Source: Corynebacterium falsenii
Lineage (GTDB): Bacteria; Actinomycetota; Actinomycetes; Mycobacteriales; Mycobacteriaceae
Length of the DNA: 64,000 nucleotides
Assembly (NCBI GenBank): GCA_001054945.1
Contig: JVKJ01000001.1
Span: forward strand, 248,001 to 312,000
Direction: 5' to 3'
How positions within the stretch are numbered: the stretch's first letter is position 1; the number at the start of each line of letters is the position of its first letter. A program made the translations under genes and the position numbers. The notes under the pieces were generated by a model. The model was given only the letters and a program-made list of their open reading frames with translations, was not told where the DNA came from and did not search any database. Positions 24,721 to 34,447 of the stretch are shown here, one piece after another.

Positions 24721-27700
24721 ATGCCGCGCCCCCGCTCCTCCCGCTCGTCAGTCCCGTCCGTTCGCCTGTTGGGGCTCACGCGTCCCCGCGCAGGGGAAGA
24801 CCTGGAATCCCTCGGGTGGGTGAAGGAGGAACATGCGCCGCTGCTGTGGTCACTGGCCTCCGCTGGGGATCCGGACCTCGCGCTGAACAATGTGGTTCGG
24901 TTGGTGGATGCCCTCCGGGACCTCGAGGCTGAGGGCGCCGATTTGAAGGTTTCGGTGGAGGGGGAGATCGCCTCGTTTGAGGACGCCACCTCGGCCAGCC
25001 TTTTAGACGCTCTGCGAGACAATGCAGCGATGCGGCGGAGGCTGTTCGGATTATTCGGGGCAAGCTCGCTGCTGGGGGACCACATTGTGGCCAATCCCGC
25101 CCAATGGGTGCAGTTGGCGCTGCCACTGCCTCAGAGGGAAGAGATGATGACAGCGATGCTGGAATCCATCTCCGCCGAGAAGGTCGAGGTGGAGCAGGAG
25201 GGGGATGACTGCAATCTGACGTACCGGTCCGGGCTGGTGGGCTATGAGGCCGACACTGCCATGCGCTCGGCGTACCGTGTGCTTCTGGCTCGAATTGCTG
25301 CCATCGATCTGGCGGGGACGTACCTGGTGCGGGGTGAGGCCGACCCCACGCCGGTCGAATTCGAGGTGTTGACCAAGACACTGACCGATGCGGCCGATGC
25401 TGCCCTGACAGCGGGGTTGGCTGTGGCTTGCTCCACCGTCTATGGCGCGGCGGGGGACAAAGACCGCATCGACCCGCCCCGGCTGGCTGTCATCGCCATG
25501 GGCAAGTGCGGAGCACAGGAGTTGAACTACATCTCCGATGTTGACGTGATTTTCGTGTCTGATGACACTGATTCCAAGGTCACCCGCTGGGCGGGGGAGT
25601 TCGTCAACGTCGGGTCGCGGGTGTTCTTCGACGTAGATGCCGCCCTCCGCCCGGAGGGCAAACAAGGGGCGCTCGTCCGGACACTGGAATCCCACATCAA
25701 CTACTACCGTCGCTGGGCGAAAACCTGGGAGTTTCAGGCGCTACTTAAGGCTCGGCCGATGACGGGCGATATGGCGCTGGGTGAAGAATACAAGGCCGCG
25801 ATTGATCCGATGGTGTGGAAGGCCTCCGAACGGGAGGACTTCGTCACCGATGTCCAGGCGATGCGCCGGCGTGTGATCGACAACGTGCCCGATGAGATGC
25901 AGGCTCGGGAGCTGAAGCTGGGGCGTGGCGGACTGCGTGACGTGGAATTCGCGGTGCAGCTGCTGCAGATGGTGCACGGCCGAACGGATGATTCGATTCG
26001 GCCCACGTCCACGATGAAGGCGCTCCATGCGCTCGTGGAGGCGGGCTACGTCGGCCGAGAAGACGGCGCCAGCTTGATGGATAACTACGCCTACATGCGC
26101 ACGTTGGAGCACCGGTTGCAGCTGCAGCGGCTCAAACGAACGCATTCGCTGCCTGCCAAGGATGACCTGCCCGCTCGCACGTGGCTGGGGCGGACGACCG
26201 GCACCAAGCCCGTGCGTAACCGGAGCATCGCGGAGCAATTGGATGCGGACGTGCGCCATACGTCGCTCCAAATCCAACAACTACATTCCAAGTTGTTCTA
26301 CCGACCATTGCTGAGCTCCGTGGCAGCGATGAGCGAGGACGCGGTTCGCCTGAGCCCGGAGGCGGCCAAACGGCAACTTGCCGCCTTGGGCTACGAACAC
26401 CCCAGCCGCGCCTACGAGCACCTCAACAGTCTGGCCTCCGGGAAAACCCGCAAGGATAAACTCCAAGCGATCATCTTGCCCAGCCTGCTGGAATGGCTGG
26501 GCCAGACCGTCGACCCCGATGCTGGACTGCTGGCCTACCGCAAGCTGTCTGAAGTTGCCCAGGATAGGGCCTGGTTCCTGCGCCTGCTGCGCGACGAGAA
26601 CATTGTGGGTAAGCGATTGATGTACTTGCTGGGCACCTCGCCGTACATCGCCGAGCTCTACCTGAACTCCATCGATTCCGTGAAGTTGCTCTCTGACGGG
26701 GCACACGGACCGAAGCTACTGGACCAGGATCCGGCGGTGGTGACGCATTCTCTCGTGTCGGCCTCTGCCCGCTATCGCGATCCCGATAAAGCCATTGGCA
26801 TCGCGCGCAGCTTGCGGCGCGCAGAACTATCCCGCATCGCTGCCGCGGACCTGCTGGGGCTGATGAGCGTTGAAGAAGTGTGCCAGTCGCTGTCCTGGGT
26901 GTGGGATGCCGTGCTCGAAGCCGCCCTCCAGGCGGAGATCCGCAACTGGGAGGACGACAATGTGAAAAACGCCCCGGCGAACATCGCCGTCATTGGGATG
27001 GGGCGACTCGGGGGCGCTGAATTAGGATTCGGTTCGGACGCAGACGTTCTCTTTGTCGTCGACGTGTGTGAAGGTGGCGTCGAAGAGGGGGTGAAGTGGG
27101 CGAGCAACATCTGCGAAACGGTGCGGCGGCGACTCGGTCGCCCGTCCCAGGATCCCCCGCTCGAGGTGGACATTGACCTACGGCCCGAGGGGCGCAATGG
27201 GGCGGTGGTTCGCACGCTGGACAGCTACGAACGCTATTACGAGCAATGGGGCGAGACCTGGGAGAAACAAGCGCTCCTGCGAGCGACGTGGATCGCCGGC
27301 AATAAGGATCTGGGGATCAAGTTCTTGCAGATGATCGACAGGTTTCGCTATCCCGAGGGCGGTGCGGATGCCGGTGTGGTCCAGGAGATCCGACGCATCA
27401 AGGCGCGAGTGGACAGCGAGCGGCTGCCGCGCGGCGCGGACAAGAATACGCACACCAAGCTGGGTCGCGGTGGTCTCACGGACGTGGAATGGACCGTGCA
27501 GCTACTGACCATGCAGCACAGTCAGATCGCCGGGAGGTTGAAAAACACCAGCACCCTGGACGTGCTCAAGGAGCTCGCGGGAAGTGAAATCATCAGTGAG
27601 AAAGACGCGGGCACGTTGCGCGAAGCCTGGGTGACCGCCACCAATGCCCGCAATGCGATTGTGCTGGTGCGGGGTAAGCGCAAAGATCAACTCCCTAGCG

Positions 27701-27882
27701 CGGGCAAGCCCTTGGCGCAGGTCGCGGCAGCTGCTGGATGGGACCCTCAGGATTCGCAGGGGTTCATGGACGACTACTTGAAAAAGACGCGCCGGGCGCG
27801 CCGAGTGGTGGACCGGATCTTCTGGGGCGAGGACATTGTGCACGACGCCTTCGGTGAATACAGCGAGTTCGGCGAGCAGTAA
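24721..27882 (+). CDS. glnE: glutamine synthetase adenylyltransferase / deadenylylase
   Basis: 1053 residues, full length. Two nucleotidyltransferase domains are visible: the first around residue 259-275 (AMGKCGAQELNYISDVDVIF) and the second around 757-775 (GMGRLGGAELGFGSDADVLF), both with the DxD metal pair. Each is followed by its LGRGGLRDVEF or LGRGGLTDVEW helical motif. The protein adenylylates a tyrosine of GlnA under nitrogen excess and reverses this under limitation. ATG 24721 has AAGGAAAGG upstream. The gene is next to glnA2, and its substrate gene glnA is at 36.1 kb. Confidence 0.95.
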   Translation: MPRPRSSRSSVPSVRLLGLTRPRAGEDLESLGWVKEEHAPLLWSLASAGDPDLALNNVVRLVDALRDLEAEGADLKVSVEGEIASFEDATSASLLDALRDNAAMRRRLFGLFGASSLLGDHIVANPAQWVQLALPLPQREEMMTAMLESISAEKVEVEQEGDDCNLTYRSGLVGYEADTAMRSAYRVLLARIAAIDLAGTYLVRGEADPTPVEFEVLTKTLTDAADAALTAGLAVACSTVYGAAGDKDRIDPPRLAVIAMGKCGAQELNYISDVDVIFVSDDTDSKVTRWAGEFVNVGSRVFFDVDAALRPEGKQGALVRTLESHINYYRRWAKTWEFQALLKARPMTGDMALGEEYKAAIDPMVWKASEREDFVTDVQAMRRRVIDNVPDEMQARELKLGRGGLRDVEFAVQLLQMVHGRTDDSIRPTSTMKALHALVEAGYVGREDGASLMDNYAYMRTLEHRLQLQRLKRTHSLPAKDDLPARTWLGRTTGTKPVRNRSIAEQLDADVRHTSLQIQQLHSKLFYRPLLSSVAAMSEDAVRLSPEAAKRQLAALGYEHPSRAYEHLNSLASGKTRKDKLQAIILPSLLEWLGQTVDPDAGLLAYRKLSEVAQDRAWFLRLLRDENIVGKRLMYLLGTSPYIAELYLNSIDSVKLLSDGAHGPKLLDQDPAVVTHSLVSASARYRDPDKAIGIARSLRRAELSRIAAADLLGLMSVEEVCQSLSWVWDAVLEAALQAEIRNWEDDNVKNAPANIAVIGMGRLGGAELGFGSDADVLFVVDVCEGGVEEGVKWASNICETVRRRLGRPSQDPPLEVDIDLRPEGRNGAVVRTLDSYERYYEQWGETWEKQALLRATWIAGNKDLGIKFLQMIDRFRYPEGGADAGVVQEIRRIKARVDSERLPRGADKNTHTKLGRGGLTDVEWTVQLLTMQHSQIAGRLKNTSTLDVLKELAGSEIISEKDAGTLREAWVTATNARNAIVLVRGKRKDQLPSAGKPLAQVAAAAGWDPQDSQGFMDDYLKKTRRARRVVDRIFWGEDIVHDAFGEYSEFGEQ

Positions 27883-27956
27883 GTCCAGGTCGTTGACTGC
27901 GGGGTTTCACTGCACGGTTCCTTCGAGCTGCCCTGCTTGGGGCTGAGGCAGTGTCC

Positions 27957-27962
27957 TATAGT
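27957..27962 (+). promoter_or_regulatory. -10 box for leaderless MFS gene
   Basis: TATAGT is followed by six bases and GTG 27969. A perfect -10 this close to a start codon without a ribosome site indicates a leaderless transcript. Confidence 0.5.
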
Positions 27963-27968
27963 TCTGGA

Positions 27969-29327
27969 GTGAGCCCATCAGATCAGCCAAACCGACAGTC
28001 CACCGCTCAGCCCCCAAGGCGGACCTCTCCCGAGGCCCCGCAGGAGCTCACTGAGCACGCCCTGCAAGACCACGCACAGCCCGCGATTGGCCCGGTGAAG
28101 ATCACGCGGCTCGCCCTCATCGTGTGGGGCGCTGGGATGTTGGTTTACACGCTGGCGGTGGCGGGCCGAACCTCGTTCGGTGTGGCTGGTGTTCAGGCCA
28201 TGAGCCATTTCCATATCAACGCCAACCAGTTGGCGGTGTTCACCACCCTGCAGCTTGCTACGTACGCTATCGCGCAGATTCCCGCTGGCATCCTCATCGA
28301 CCGTTTCGGTGCTCGGAAGCTCCTGGTGGCTGGCGCTGTCATTATGGCCGTGGGGCAGGTCGTTCTCGGGTTCGCCGACGATTACCCGGTTGCGCTGGGC
28401 GCTCGGGCGCTGGTGGGTCTTGGGGACGCCACCGCCTTCCTGTCTGTCATGCGGCTCGTCCCGGCGTGGATCCCGGTCCACCGCGCGCCGATTTTCGCCC
28501 AGTTGACCAGCGCCATAGGCCAGTTGGGGCAATTCCTGTCCGCCGTGCCCTTCCTCGCACTGCTGCACGCGACCTCATGGCAGGTGTCGTTTGTGAGCCT
28601 CGGCATTGCTGGGTTGGTGATCGCATTCGCCGCCGGGGTCGCTATTCAGGATGCCCCGGATCGCACCAGCCGAAAGGTCCGCACGATCACCCCGCCCGGT
28701 GAGGCGCTGAAGTTCGTGATCGCGAATAGATACAGCTGGCATGGATTCTTCACACACTGGGTGGGGCTCGGCCCCGTGGTGGTGTTTACTCTGCTGTGGG
28801 GCTTGCCGGTAATGACGTTGGGTCAAGGATTGAGCTCGGGAATGGCGGGAATCGCGCTGACGATGAGCACCGTCGGCATGGTGGTCTCTGGCCCGTTCAT
28901 TGGAATCCTGTCGGCACGGTTGGGTAACCGGCGCGTCTGGGCCGCGATGATTTTCACCGCACTTTCTTCGATCACGTGGGTGACGTTCTTTGCTTCAGAC
29001 CACCCACACGGGGTAGCTGCAGCGTTCGTGCTCAATGTGCTGATCGGCCTGCTGGCACCGATCGCCAATGTCGGCTTCGACTCTGTTCGGGAAAATGTGG
29101 ATCACCACGTCGTGGCCACCGGAACCGGCTTGGCGAACATGGGCGGCTGGACTGCCGGCATGCTCGGTTCGCAGTTGGTCGGATTCTTCCTGACCAGTTT
29201 GGCGCCGGATGGGAATTATCAGTGGGCTGACTTCCGTATCGCGTGGTGGGCAGTCATTGCGGTGTGGGCGGTCGGAATCCTCGGCTTGTTCTTCACTCGC
29301 CCACGTCTCGACCGTTCGCTCAACTGA
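27969..29327 (+). CDS. major facilitator superfamily transporter
   Basis: About 452 residues from GTG 27969; GTG 27951 is an alternative that overlaps the -10 box. A 45-residue cytoplasmic N-terminus is followed by 12 hydrophobic segments. The loop 2-3 motif reads GILIDRFGARKLLVAGAVIM, the MFS signature, and GDATAFLSVMRLVPAW follows. The closest families are nitrate/nitrite-like and organic-acid permeases, but substrate cannot be assigned. Its last 109 bp overlap the end of the mannosyltransferase gene on the opposite strand. Confidence 0.82.
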   Translation: MSPSDQPNRQSTAQPPRRTSPEAPQELTEHALQDHAQPAIGPVKITRLALIVWGAGMLVYTLAVAGRTSFGVAGVQAMSHFHINANQLAVFTTLQLATYAIAQIPAGILIDRFGARKLLVAGAVIMAVGQVVLGFADDYPVALGARALVGLGDATAFLSVMRLVPAWIPVHRAPIFAQLTSAIGQLGQFLSAVPFLALLHATSWQVSFVSLGIAGLVIAFAAGVAIQDAPDRTSRKVRTITPPGEALKFVIANRYSWHGFFTHWVGLGPVVVFTLLWGLPVMTLGQGLSSGMAGIALTMSTVGMVVSGPFIGILSARLGNRRVWAAMIFTALSSITWVTFFASDHPHGVAAAFVLNVLIGLLAPIANVGFDSVRENVDHHVVATGTGLANMGGWTAGMLGSQLVGFFLTSLAPDGNYQWADFRIAWWAVIAVWAVGILGLFFTRPRLDRSLN

Positions 29328-30547
29328 GACTCAGGCAGGGTGCCGACCCGGCCGCCTTCCACTTCTCGGCGCCACCACGCGAAAGCCAATCCAGTGACGG
29401 CCAGTAAACCCAAATTCCTCAGCGTGAGTAGCGACACGGGGATCAGCTGAGGATCTCCAATGATGAGCCAGTCATAAAAAACTGGGTAGACGAGGAACGT
29501 GAGCAAGGCCATGACCGGCAGCACGTATCCAATGGCTCGTAGCTCCCGGCTGGTGGAAGGCTTCTGCAAACTGATGGCAATGAGGGGAGCCAGCCACAAC
29601 AGGTACTGGGGGGAAAAGACCTTGTTGCTCACCATGATTCCGCAGATGATGCACACGGCCAGGGATGGCGTCCACCTCTGGGGCCCTTGTGGAGCGCGGA
29701 ACAGAGCTACCAGCGCTGCCCCCACAGCGAACAAAAGAACCGCCGCAGTGAGCAGAGTGCTGGCAAAAATTCCGCTTTCCACTCCCGGGCCGGAGACTTC
29801 GAAGCTCTTTGAATCTGTGTATGCGAAGCTCCATCGGGGGTCGAACCAGGCGGCGATGACGAATGGAGTGGCAAGGACGGATTCGATCTGCAGCCCGCGG
29901 CTACCTTGATAGCTCAGTGGAGAAAGCAGACGGTCAGTGCCGCCGAACAGGACCGTTAAGGTACATAGGGCGACCAACGCAGTGAAGAAGGCGGCAATTC
30001 TGGACCAGGTGGAACGGTCTTTCCAATGGCCGACTAGGGCGGCGCCGAGGACACCGGGCCACAATTTCATGGCTGTCGCGAGTGCGAGGAGCGCGCTTGC
30101 CATGCGTGGTCGGGTCGCGACCAGTCCGAATGCGAGGGCCACGAGTAGGCCGGGAAGAATGTCCAGTCGGGTGATCGTGATGGGGCCTGAGCAGATCCAG
30201 AAAACCACCCACATCGCGGCCCCGCGTTGAGAGCCGCTTCGACCACCGTGACGGATCAGAGCCTGAAGGAATGCGGCGCTGAGGGCGATGCAACCCAGCA
30301 TGAAGACTATCCGAAAGGCAGTCTGGTTACCCCCGGTGAGCTGCGCAATCAGGTGGAGGGGCCAGGTGCCGACGTCTGGGTATTCCCCCAGAGGGGAGTC
30401 GGGGTCTCCGGGGGATCGGACGCCGCGAAAGTAATAATTCAGATCCCCATTGGACATTTGGAAACCTATTGCCATCACAGCCATGGCAAGGCTGCCACAG
30501 GACCACAAGGCCCATAACAGTCTGTTCGAAGGTTTCGCGAAGCTCAC
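29219..30547 (-). CDS. GT87-type (GT-C) membrane mannosyltransferase
   Basis: 442 residues from GTG 30547, placed by a TAAAAT box seven bases upstream; an ATG at 30556 is also in frame. About ten membrane helices, an early acidic loop with NGDLNYYFRG and later GEYPDVGTW, TRLDILPGLLVALAF and SNKVFSPQYLLWLAPL identify the DUF2029/GT87 family. These enzymes use polyprenyl-phosphate mannose to extend PIMs, lipomannan or arabinan-type glycans at the periplasmic face. The exact acceptor cannot be read. The basic C-terminal tail overlaps the convergent MFS gene. Confidence 0.82.
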   Translation of the reverse strand: MSFAKPSNRLLWALWSCGSLAMAVMAIGFQMSNGDLNYYFRGVRSPGDPDSPLGEYPDVGTWPLHLIAQLTGGNQTAFRIVFMLGCIALSAAFLQALIRHGGRSGSQRGAAMWVVFWICSGPITITRLDILPGLLVALAFGLVATRPRMASALLALATAMKLWPGVLGAALVGHWKDRSTWSRIAAFFTALVALCTLTVLFGGTDRLLSPLSYQGSRGLQIESVLATPFVIAAWFDPRWSFAYTDSKSFEVSGPGVESGIFASTLLTAAVLLFAVGAALVALFRAPQGPQRWTPSLAVCIICGIMVSNKVFSPQYLLWLAPLIAISLQKPSTSRELRAIGYVLPVMALLTFLVYPVFYDWLIIGDPQLIPVSLLTLRNLGLLAVTGLAFAWWRREVEGGRVGTLPESQLSERSRRGRVKNKPRIPTAHTAMTAHHAIRKSAH

Positions 30548-30554
30548 CAGTAGC

Positions 30555-30560
30555 ATTTTA
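30555..30560 (-). promoter_or_regulatory. -10 box for leaderless GT87 gene
   Basis: TAAAAT on the minus strand lies exactly seven bases before GTG 30547. No ribosome site is present. Confidence 0.5.
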
Positions 30561-30633
30561 CGGGTTCTGGCGTGAGGATTCGATGGGGAGCCCGATTTGT
30601 TGATTTGTGAGCGAGAGCGAAGGCGCGCACTTT

Positions 30634-30666
30634 AGTATCGGAAACAAAATGAATACTGGATATAGT
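30634..30666 (+). promoter_or_regulatory. promoter and possible operator of the fatty-acid operon
   Basis: AGTAT (30634-30638) and ATACT (30653-30657) form an inverted repeat around AT-rich DNA, directly followed by TATAGT (30661-30666), a good -10 box. The arrangement looks like a repressor site overlapping the promoter. Confidence 0.45.
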
Positions 30667-30692
30667 TGCTGTGATTACTAAAGGAAAGTCTT

Positions 30693-32108
30693 GTGACCGC
30701 CTCTTCAACGATGACGACTCCCCCTGAAGGTCCGCAACCCGGGGATCGTCGGGCCGAGCCGATTTTTGCGCGGGCGATGCGGCCCATCAATCAGGTCGTG
30801 GAGAATGCCGTGCCGAGCGCCTTGACGTTCGCCGTCGCATTGACGGTGATCGTAGCGATCCTCGCGCTGGTGTTCAGCGACGCGACCCCGACCGACGTGC
30901 TTTACGGGTGGGGCAAAGGGCTGTCCGGGCTCCTGGAATTCATGACCCAAATGGCCCTGGTACTGCTGTTGGGATGCACACTGGCCAGCACCAGGGCGGT
31001 GAGTTCGCTGCTGCGTCGACTGGCCACGCTGCCCCGCAATGCTTCCGTGGCGTATGTCTTCGTTGCCGTCGTGGCAGCACTAGGAAGTCTGCTGACGTGG
31101 GGTTTGGGGCTGATGGTCGGCGGGCTTCTGGCACGGTGCGTGGCGGTGGAGTTCGACAAGCGTGGGCAACCGGTGAGCTTCCCAATGCTCATTGCCTCTG
31201 CTTATTCTGGATTTGTTGTGTGGCACATGGGCTATTCGGCCTCTGCACCGCTGACCGCCGCCACGCCTAACAGCTTTGTCTCAAAGGAAATCGGGCGCAC
31301 GATTCCACTTTCGGACACGGTCTTCTCCTGGTGGAACCTGCTCGCGATCGTTCTGACAATTGCCGCGGTGGCGGTGACTTTGTGGCTCATCGCACCCCGT
31401 CACGTGAAGCCGGAACACATCGCCTCCCGCGCGGTTGTGGAGGAAGCGGATCGGGACAATTCCGCGCCTGGCGCGGAGACCACAGCAGAAAGGATTGACG
31501 CCTCCCGCGTGGTGCCTCTGATCCTGGGGTGCGCTCTGGTTGGCTACTTGGTCTTGCACTTCGCCCGAGGCGGATCGGTGACCTTGGACATCGTCAACTG
31601 GATGTTCCTTGCGCTGATTTGCCTGCTCGTGTCCAGCGCCCACGAGCTCATCGAGCTGGTATCCAAGGCCGCTTCTAATGTGGGCGATATCTTGCTCCAG
31701 TTCCCCCTGTACGCCGGCATCATGGGGATCATGACCGCCACGGGGCTGATCACTGTGATGTCCGGTTGGCTGGTCAACATCGCCTCAGCTCATACTTTGC
31801 CCCTCCTGGGGTTCCTCTCTGCTGGGCTCGTCAACTTCTTCGTTCCTTCCGGAGGCGGCCAGGTCGCTGTTCAGGGGCCAGTCCTCCTGCACGCCGCCGA
31901 ATCTCTCCATGTCGACCCGTCCATAATGATCATGGCTCTGGCTTATGGGGATCAATGGACCAACATGATCCAACCGTTCTGGGCCCTGCCACTTTTGGCT
32001 CTGGCAGGCCTGCGCATCCGAGACATCTTGGGATACACCACTGCTGTCCTGTTGTCCTCCGGAGTCGTCTTCGGCGGCGTGCTTCTCGCCGTCGGGATGT
32101 TGAGTTAG
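30693..32108 (+). CDS. short-chain fatty acid transporter, AtoE family
   Basis: 471 residues from GTG 30693 with AAAGGAAAG upstream. Twelve or so hydrophobic segments; LVLLLGCTLASTRAVSSLLR, YSGFVVWHMGYSASAPLTAATP, LINFFVPSGGGQVAVQGPV-like (here LVNFFVPSGGGQVAVQGPVL) and YGDQWTNMIQPFWALPLL are the AtoE signature blocks. The family imports short-chain fatty acids such as acetoacetate or butyrate. It heads an operon with the CoA-transferase (7-nt gap) and the acyl-CoA dehydrogenase, so uptake, activation and first oxidation are encoded together. Confidence 0.88.
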   Translation: MTASSTMTTPPEGPQPGDRRAEPIFARAMRPINQVVENAVPSALTFAVALTVIVAILALVFSDATPTDVLYGWGKGLSGLLEFMTQMALVLLLGCTLASTRAVSSLLRRLATLPRNASVAYVFVAVVAALGSLLTWGLGLMVGGLLARCVAVEFDKRGQPVSFPMLIASAYSGFVVWHMGYSASAPLTAATPNSFVSKEIGRTIPLSDTVFSWWNLLAIVLTIAAVAVTLWLIAPRHVKPEHIASRAVVEEADRDNSAPGAETTAERIDASRVVPLILGCALVGYLVLHFARGGSVTLDIVNWMFLALICLLVSSAHELIELVSKAASNVGDILLQFPLYAGIMGIMTATGLITVMSGWLVNIASAHTLPLLGFLSAGLVNFFVPSGGGQVAVQGPVLLHAAESLHVDPSIMIMALAYGDQWTNMIQPFWALPLLALAGLRIRDILGYTTAVLLSSGVVFGGVLLAVGMLS

Positions 32109-32115
32109 GAGATTC

Positions 32116-33021
32116 ATGACGTCATTACAGAGCACTCCCGCCGAATCCATTGCGACAAGCGATGCCCTCGAGGGGCTCACCGTGGTCAGCATGGCCCCGA
32201 ACATTCCCGGGCCCGCGGCCGCCCGCCGATTCGCGGAGCTTGGCGCGCGGGTCACCAAGGTCGAGCCGCCTACTGGGGACCTTCTTTCCCTGATCTGCCC
32301 GCCGTATTACACCTGGTTGCGCGAGGGGCAACAGGTGGAGGTTGTGGACGCCAAATCACCCGAGGGAGCCCAGAGAATCCGTGAATTATTACAGGAGGCC
32401 GATCTGCTGATCACCAGCCAGCGGCCGGCAGCGCTGCAGCGGCTGGGACTTGGATGGGAATGCCTGCATGCAGACTTTCCGCAGCTATGCCAGGTCGCTG
32501 TGGTCGGTTCCACCGGGGAGAACGCTGCAACAGCCGGTCATGACCTGACCTATCAAGCGCATGCCGGCACTCTGCAGCCACCGGCGATGCCGACGGTCCC
32601 TCTGGCAGATGTGGGAGGTGCGGAACGCACAGTTTCTGAGGGCCTCGCCGCGATCTACACCCGCTCAGCTACAGGGGAGGGCTCCTACCGGGAGGTTGGC
32701 CTGGCGAACGTTGCCATGGATTTCGGACGGCCAGCGCAGTTCCAACTCACATCCCCGGGCGCTTTTCTGGGCGGCGGCATGCCGCAGTATGCCCTCTACA
32801 CGGCGAAAGATGGCGATGTGGCACTGGCAGCCCTGGAACCGCACTTCCTACGTCGCCTCGTGGATCATCTCGAACTGACCGTCGACGACCGCGGCGTCCC
32901 CACGGCAGAAGAACTGGAAGCAATCTTCCTGGGTCGGACCGCGGCGGAGTGGGAGCACTGGGCCAAGCAGCGAGATATCCCTTTGGCCGCGGTTCGCCGC
33001 GCGGGTGGCGTCCAGAAGTGA
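32116..33021 (+). CDS. family III CoA-transferase (CaiB/BaiF type), short
   Basis: 301 residues. The N-terminal part has the family landmarks LEGLTVVSMAPNIPGPAAARRFAELGARVTKVEPP (in two stretches) and the nucleophile Asp143 in GHDLTYQAHAGTL. Most members have 360-400 residues, and the region between the two halves and the C-terminal lobe is shortened here, though the frame is intact and ends with LGRTAAEWEHWAKQRDIP. By context it activates the short-chain acid imported by the preceding permease, or acts as a racemase. The 3' end contains a copy of the GTGGCGTCC motif. Confidence 0.78.
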   Translation: MTSLQSTPAESIATSDALEGLTVVSMAPNIPGPAAARRFAELGARVTKVEPPTGDLLSLICPPYYTWLREGQQVEVVDAKSPEGAQRIRELLQEADLLITSQRPAALQRLGLGWECLHADFPQLCQVAVVGSTGENAATAGHDLTYQAHAGTLQPPAMPTVPLADVGGAERTVSEGLAAIYTRSATGEGSYREVGLANVAMDFGRPAQFQLTSPGAFLGGGMPQYALYTAKDGDVALAALEPHFLRRLVDHLELTVDDRGVPTAEELEAIFLGRTAAEWEHWAKQRDIPLAAVRRAGGVQK

Positions 33022-33088
33022 TGTCCACCTGAACCCACCACACACCTCAACTGACCGCTGACCTGAACTGCAACCGAAAGGACTAACC

Positions 33089-34258
33089 ATGGCACACCTG
33101 AAGATGCCCGCTTACCGCAGCCCGTGGATGGACGATGACCTCGACGACCTTCGGGGGTTGGCGCGAGAGTTCTTCCAGCGTGAGGCCGTTCCCCACCTGG
33201 AGAATTGGACACAGAACCATCAGGTAGACCGAGACTTCTGGCGCAAGGCGGGGCAGGCAGGGCTGTTATGCCTGTCCATCCCGGAAGAATACGGCGGTGG
33301 CGGCGGACACTTTGGCCATGAGGCCGTGGTTTTCGAGGAGCAGGGCTACATCGGTGACTCGTCCTTCGGCAACGGGGTCCATTCCGGAATCGTCGCGCCC
33401 TACCTGCTGGCCTATGGCACGGAGGCGCAAAAGAAGCGATGGCTGCCGAAGATGGCGACGGGGGAAATGGTTGGAGCCATCGCAATGACTGAGCCCGGAG
33501 CGGGGTCCGACTTGCAGGCGTTGAAGACCACCGCGGTGCGCGAGGGCGACGAGTACGTCATCAACGGATCCAAAACCTTCATCACCAACGGTACGCACGC
33601 TGACTTGATCATCGTGGTCGCACGCACGGGTGGCGAGGGTGCGAAGGGACTGAGCCTGATCGTGGTGGAAACCGAAGGCCAGGAAGGGTTCCAGCGAGGG
33701 CGAGTCCTGGACAAGCTGGGACTGCGCGGGCAGGACACACGGGAGCTCTTTTTCGATGACATGCGCGTGCCCGCGGAGAATATGTTGGGGGAGGAGGAAG
33801 GCCAGGGTTTCGTCCAGCTGATGCAACAGCTTCCTCAGGAGCGGCTGACCATCGCGGTCGGATGCATTGCCGCGACCGAGTTCGTGCTGAGAGAGACGGT
33901 GAGCTATGTCAAGGAGCGTCGAGCGTTTGGCCAGGCCATCGCGGAGTTCCAAAACACGCGTTTCGAGCTGGCCGAATGCGTGACCGAAGGGTTGGCCGCG
34001 CGGACTCTGGTGGACATGTGCGTGTCGAAAGCAATCGCCGGAGACCTGGACGCGGTGTCCGCTTCTCAAGCCAAGTATTTGGCCAGCGATAAGCAGAACG
34101 AGATCATCGACCGCTGTCTGCAGTTGTTCGGGGGGTACGGGTTTATGTTGGAATACCCGGTGGCCAGGGCGTATGCGGACGCGCGGGTCCAGCGAATCTA
34201 CGGGGGAACCAACGAGATCATGAAGGTTCTCATCGCACGCGGATTGTTGGATTCTTAA
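33089..34258 (+). CDS. acyl-CoA dehydrogenase, LCAD-like
   Basis: 389 residues; ATG 33089 has GAAAGGACTAACC upstream. FAD and substrate blocks are AIAMTEPGAGSDLQALKTTA, the K-TFITNGTHADL strand and ERLTIAVGCIAATEFVLRETVSYVKERRAFGQAI (several stretches). The end IYGGTNEIMKVLIARGLL is of the long-chain/isovaleryl type, in which the catalytic glutamate is not at the YEGT position (here YGGT) but earlier, around residue 250. It oxidises an acyl-CoA to the enoyl-CoA; chain length is not certain. It closes the permease/CoA-transferase operon (67-nt gap). Confidence 0.88.
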   Translation: MAHLKMPAYRSPWMDDDLDDLRGLAREFFQREAVPHLENWTQNHQVDRDFWRKAGQAGLLCLSIPEEYGGGGGHFGHEAVVFEEQGYIGDSSFGNGVHSGIVAPYLLAYGTEAQKKRWLPKMATGEMVGAIAMTEPGAGSDLQALKTTAVREGDEYVINGSKTFITNGTHADLIIVVARTGGEGAKGLSLIVVETEGQEGFQRGRVLDKLGLRGQDTRELFFDDMRVPAENMLGEEEGQGFVQLMQQLPQERLTIAVGCIAATEFVLRETVSYVKERRAFGQAIAEFQNTRFELAECVTEGLAARTLVDMCVSKAIAGDLDAVSASQAKYLASDKQNEIIDRCLQLFGGYGFMLEYPVARAYADARVQRIYGGTNEIMKVLIARGLLDS

Positions 34259-34447
34259 GCGGAGGGGATCCCGTTGGGGAGAGGGGAGGGACGCCACCGC
34301 GAAGCAGAGGCGGGTGGGGCGCCTCCGGCGGTGCTCACCCTGCAGAAACCTAGGGAATGAGATACAGTTCTGCCTGATTGTGCAATTGCCCGGGTGCCTG
34401 GCACAGAGACCCGGGCATCCACGAAAATTCCAGGAAAGGTTGAACTC

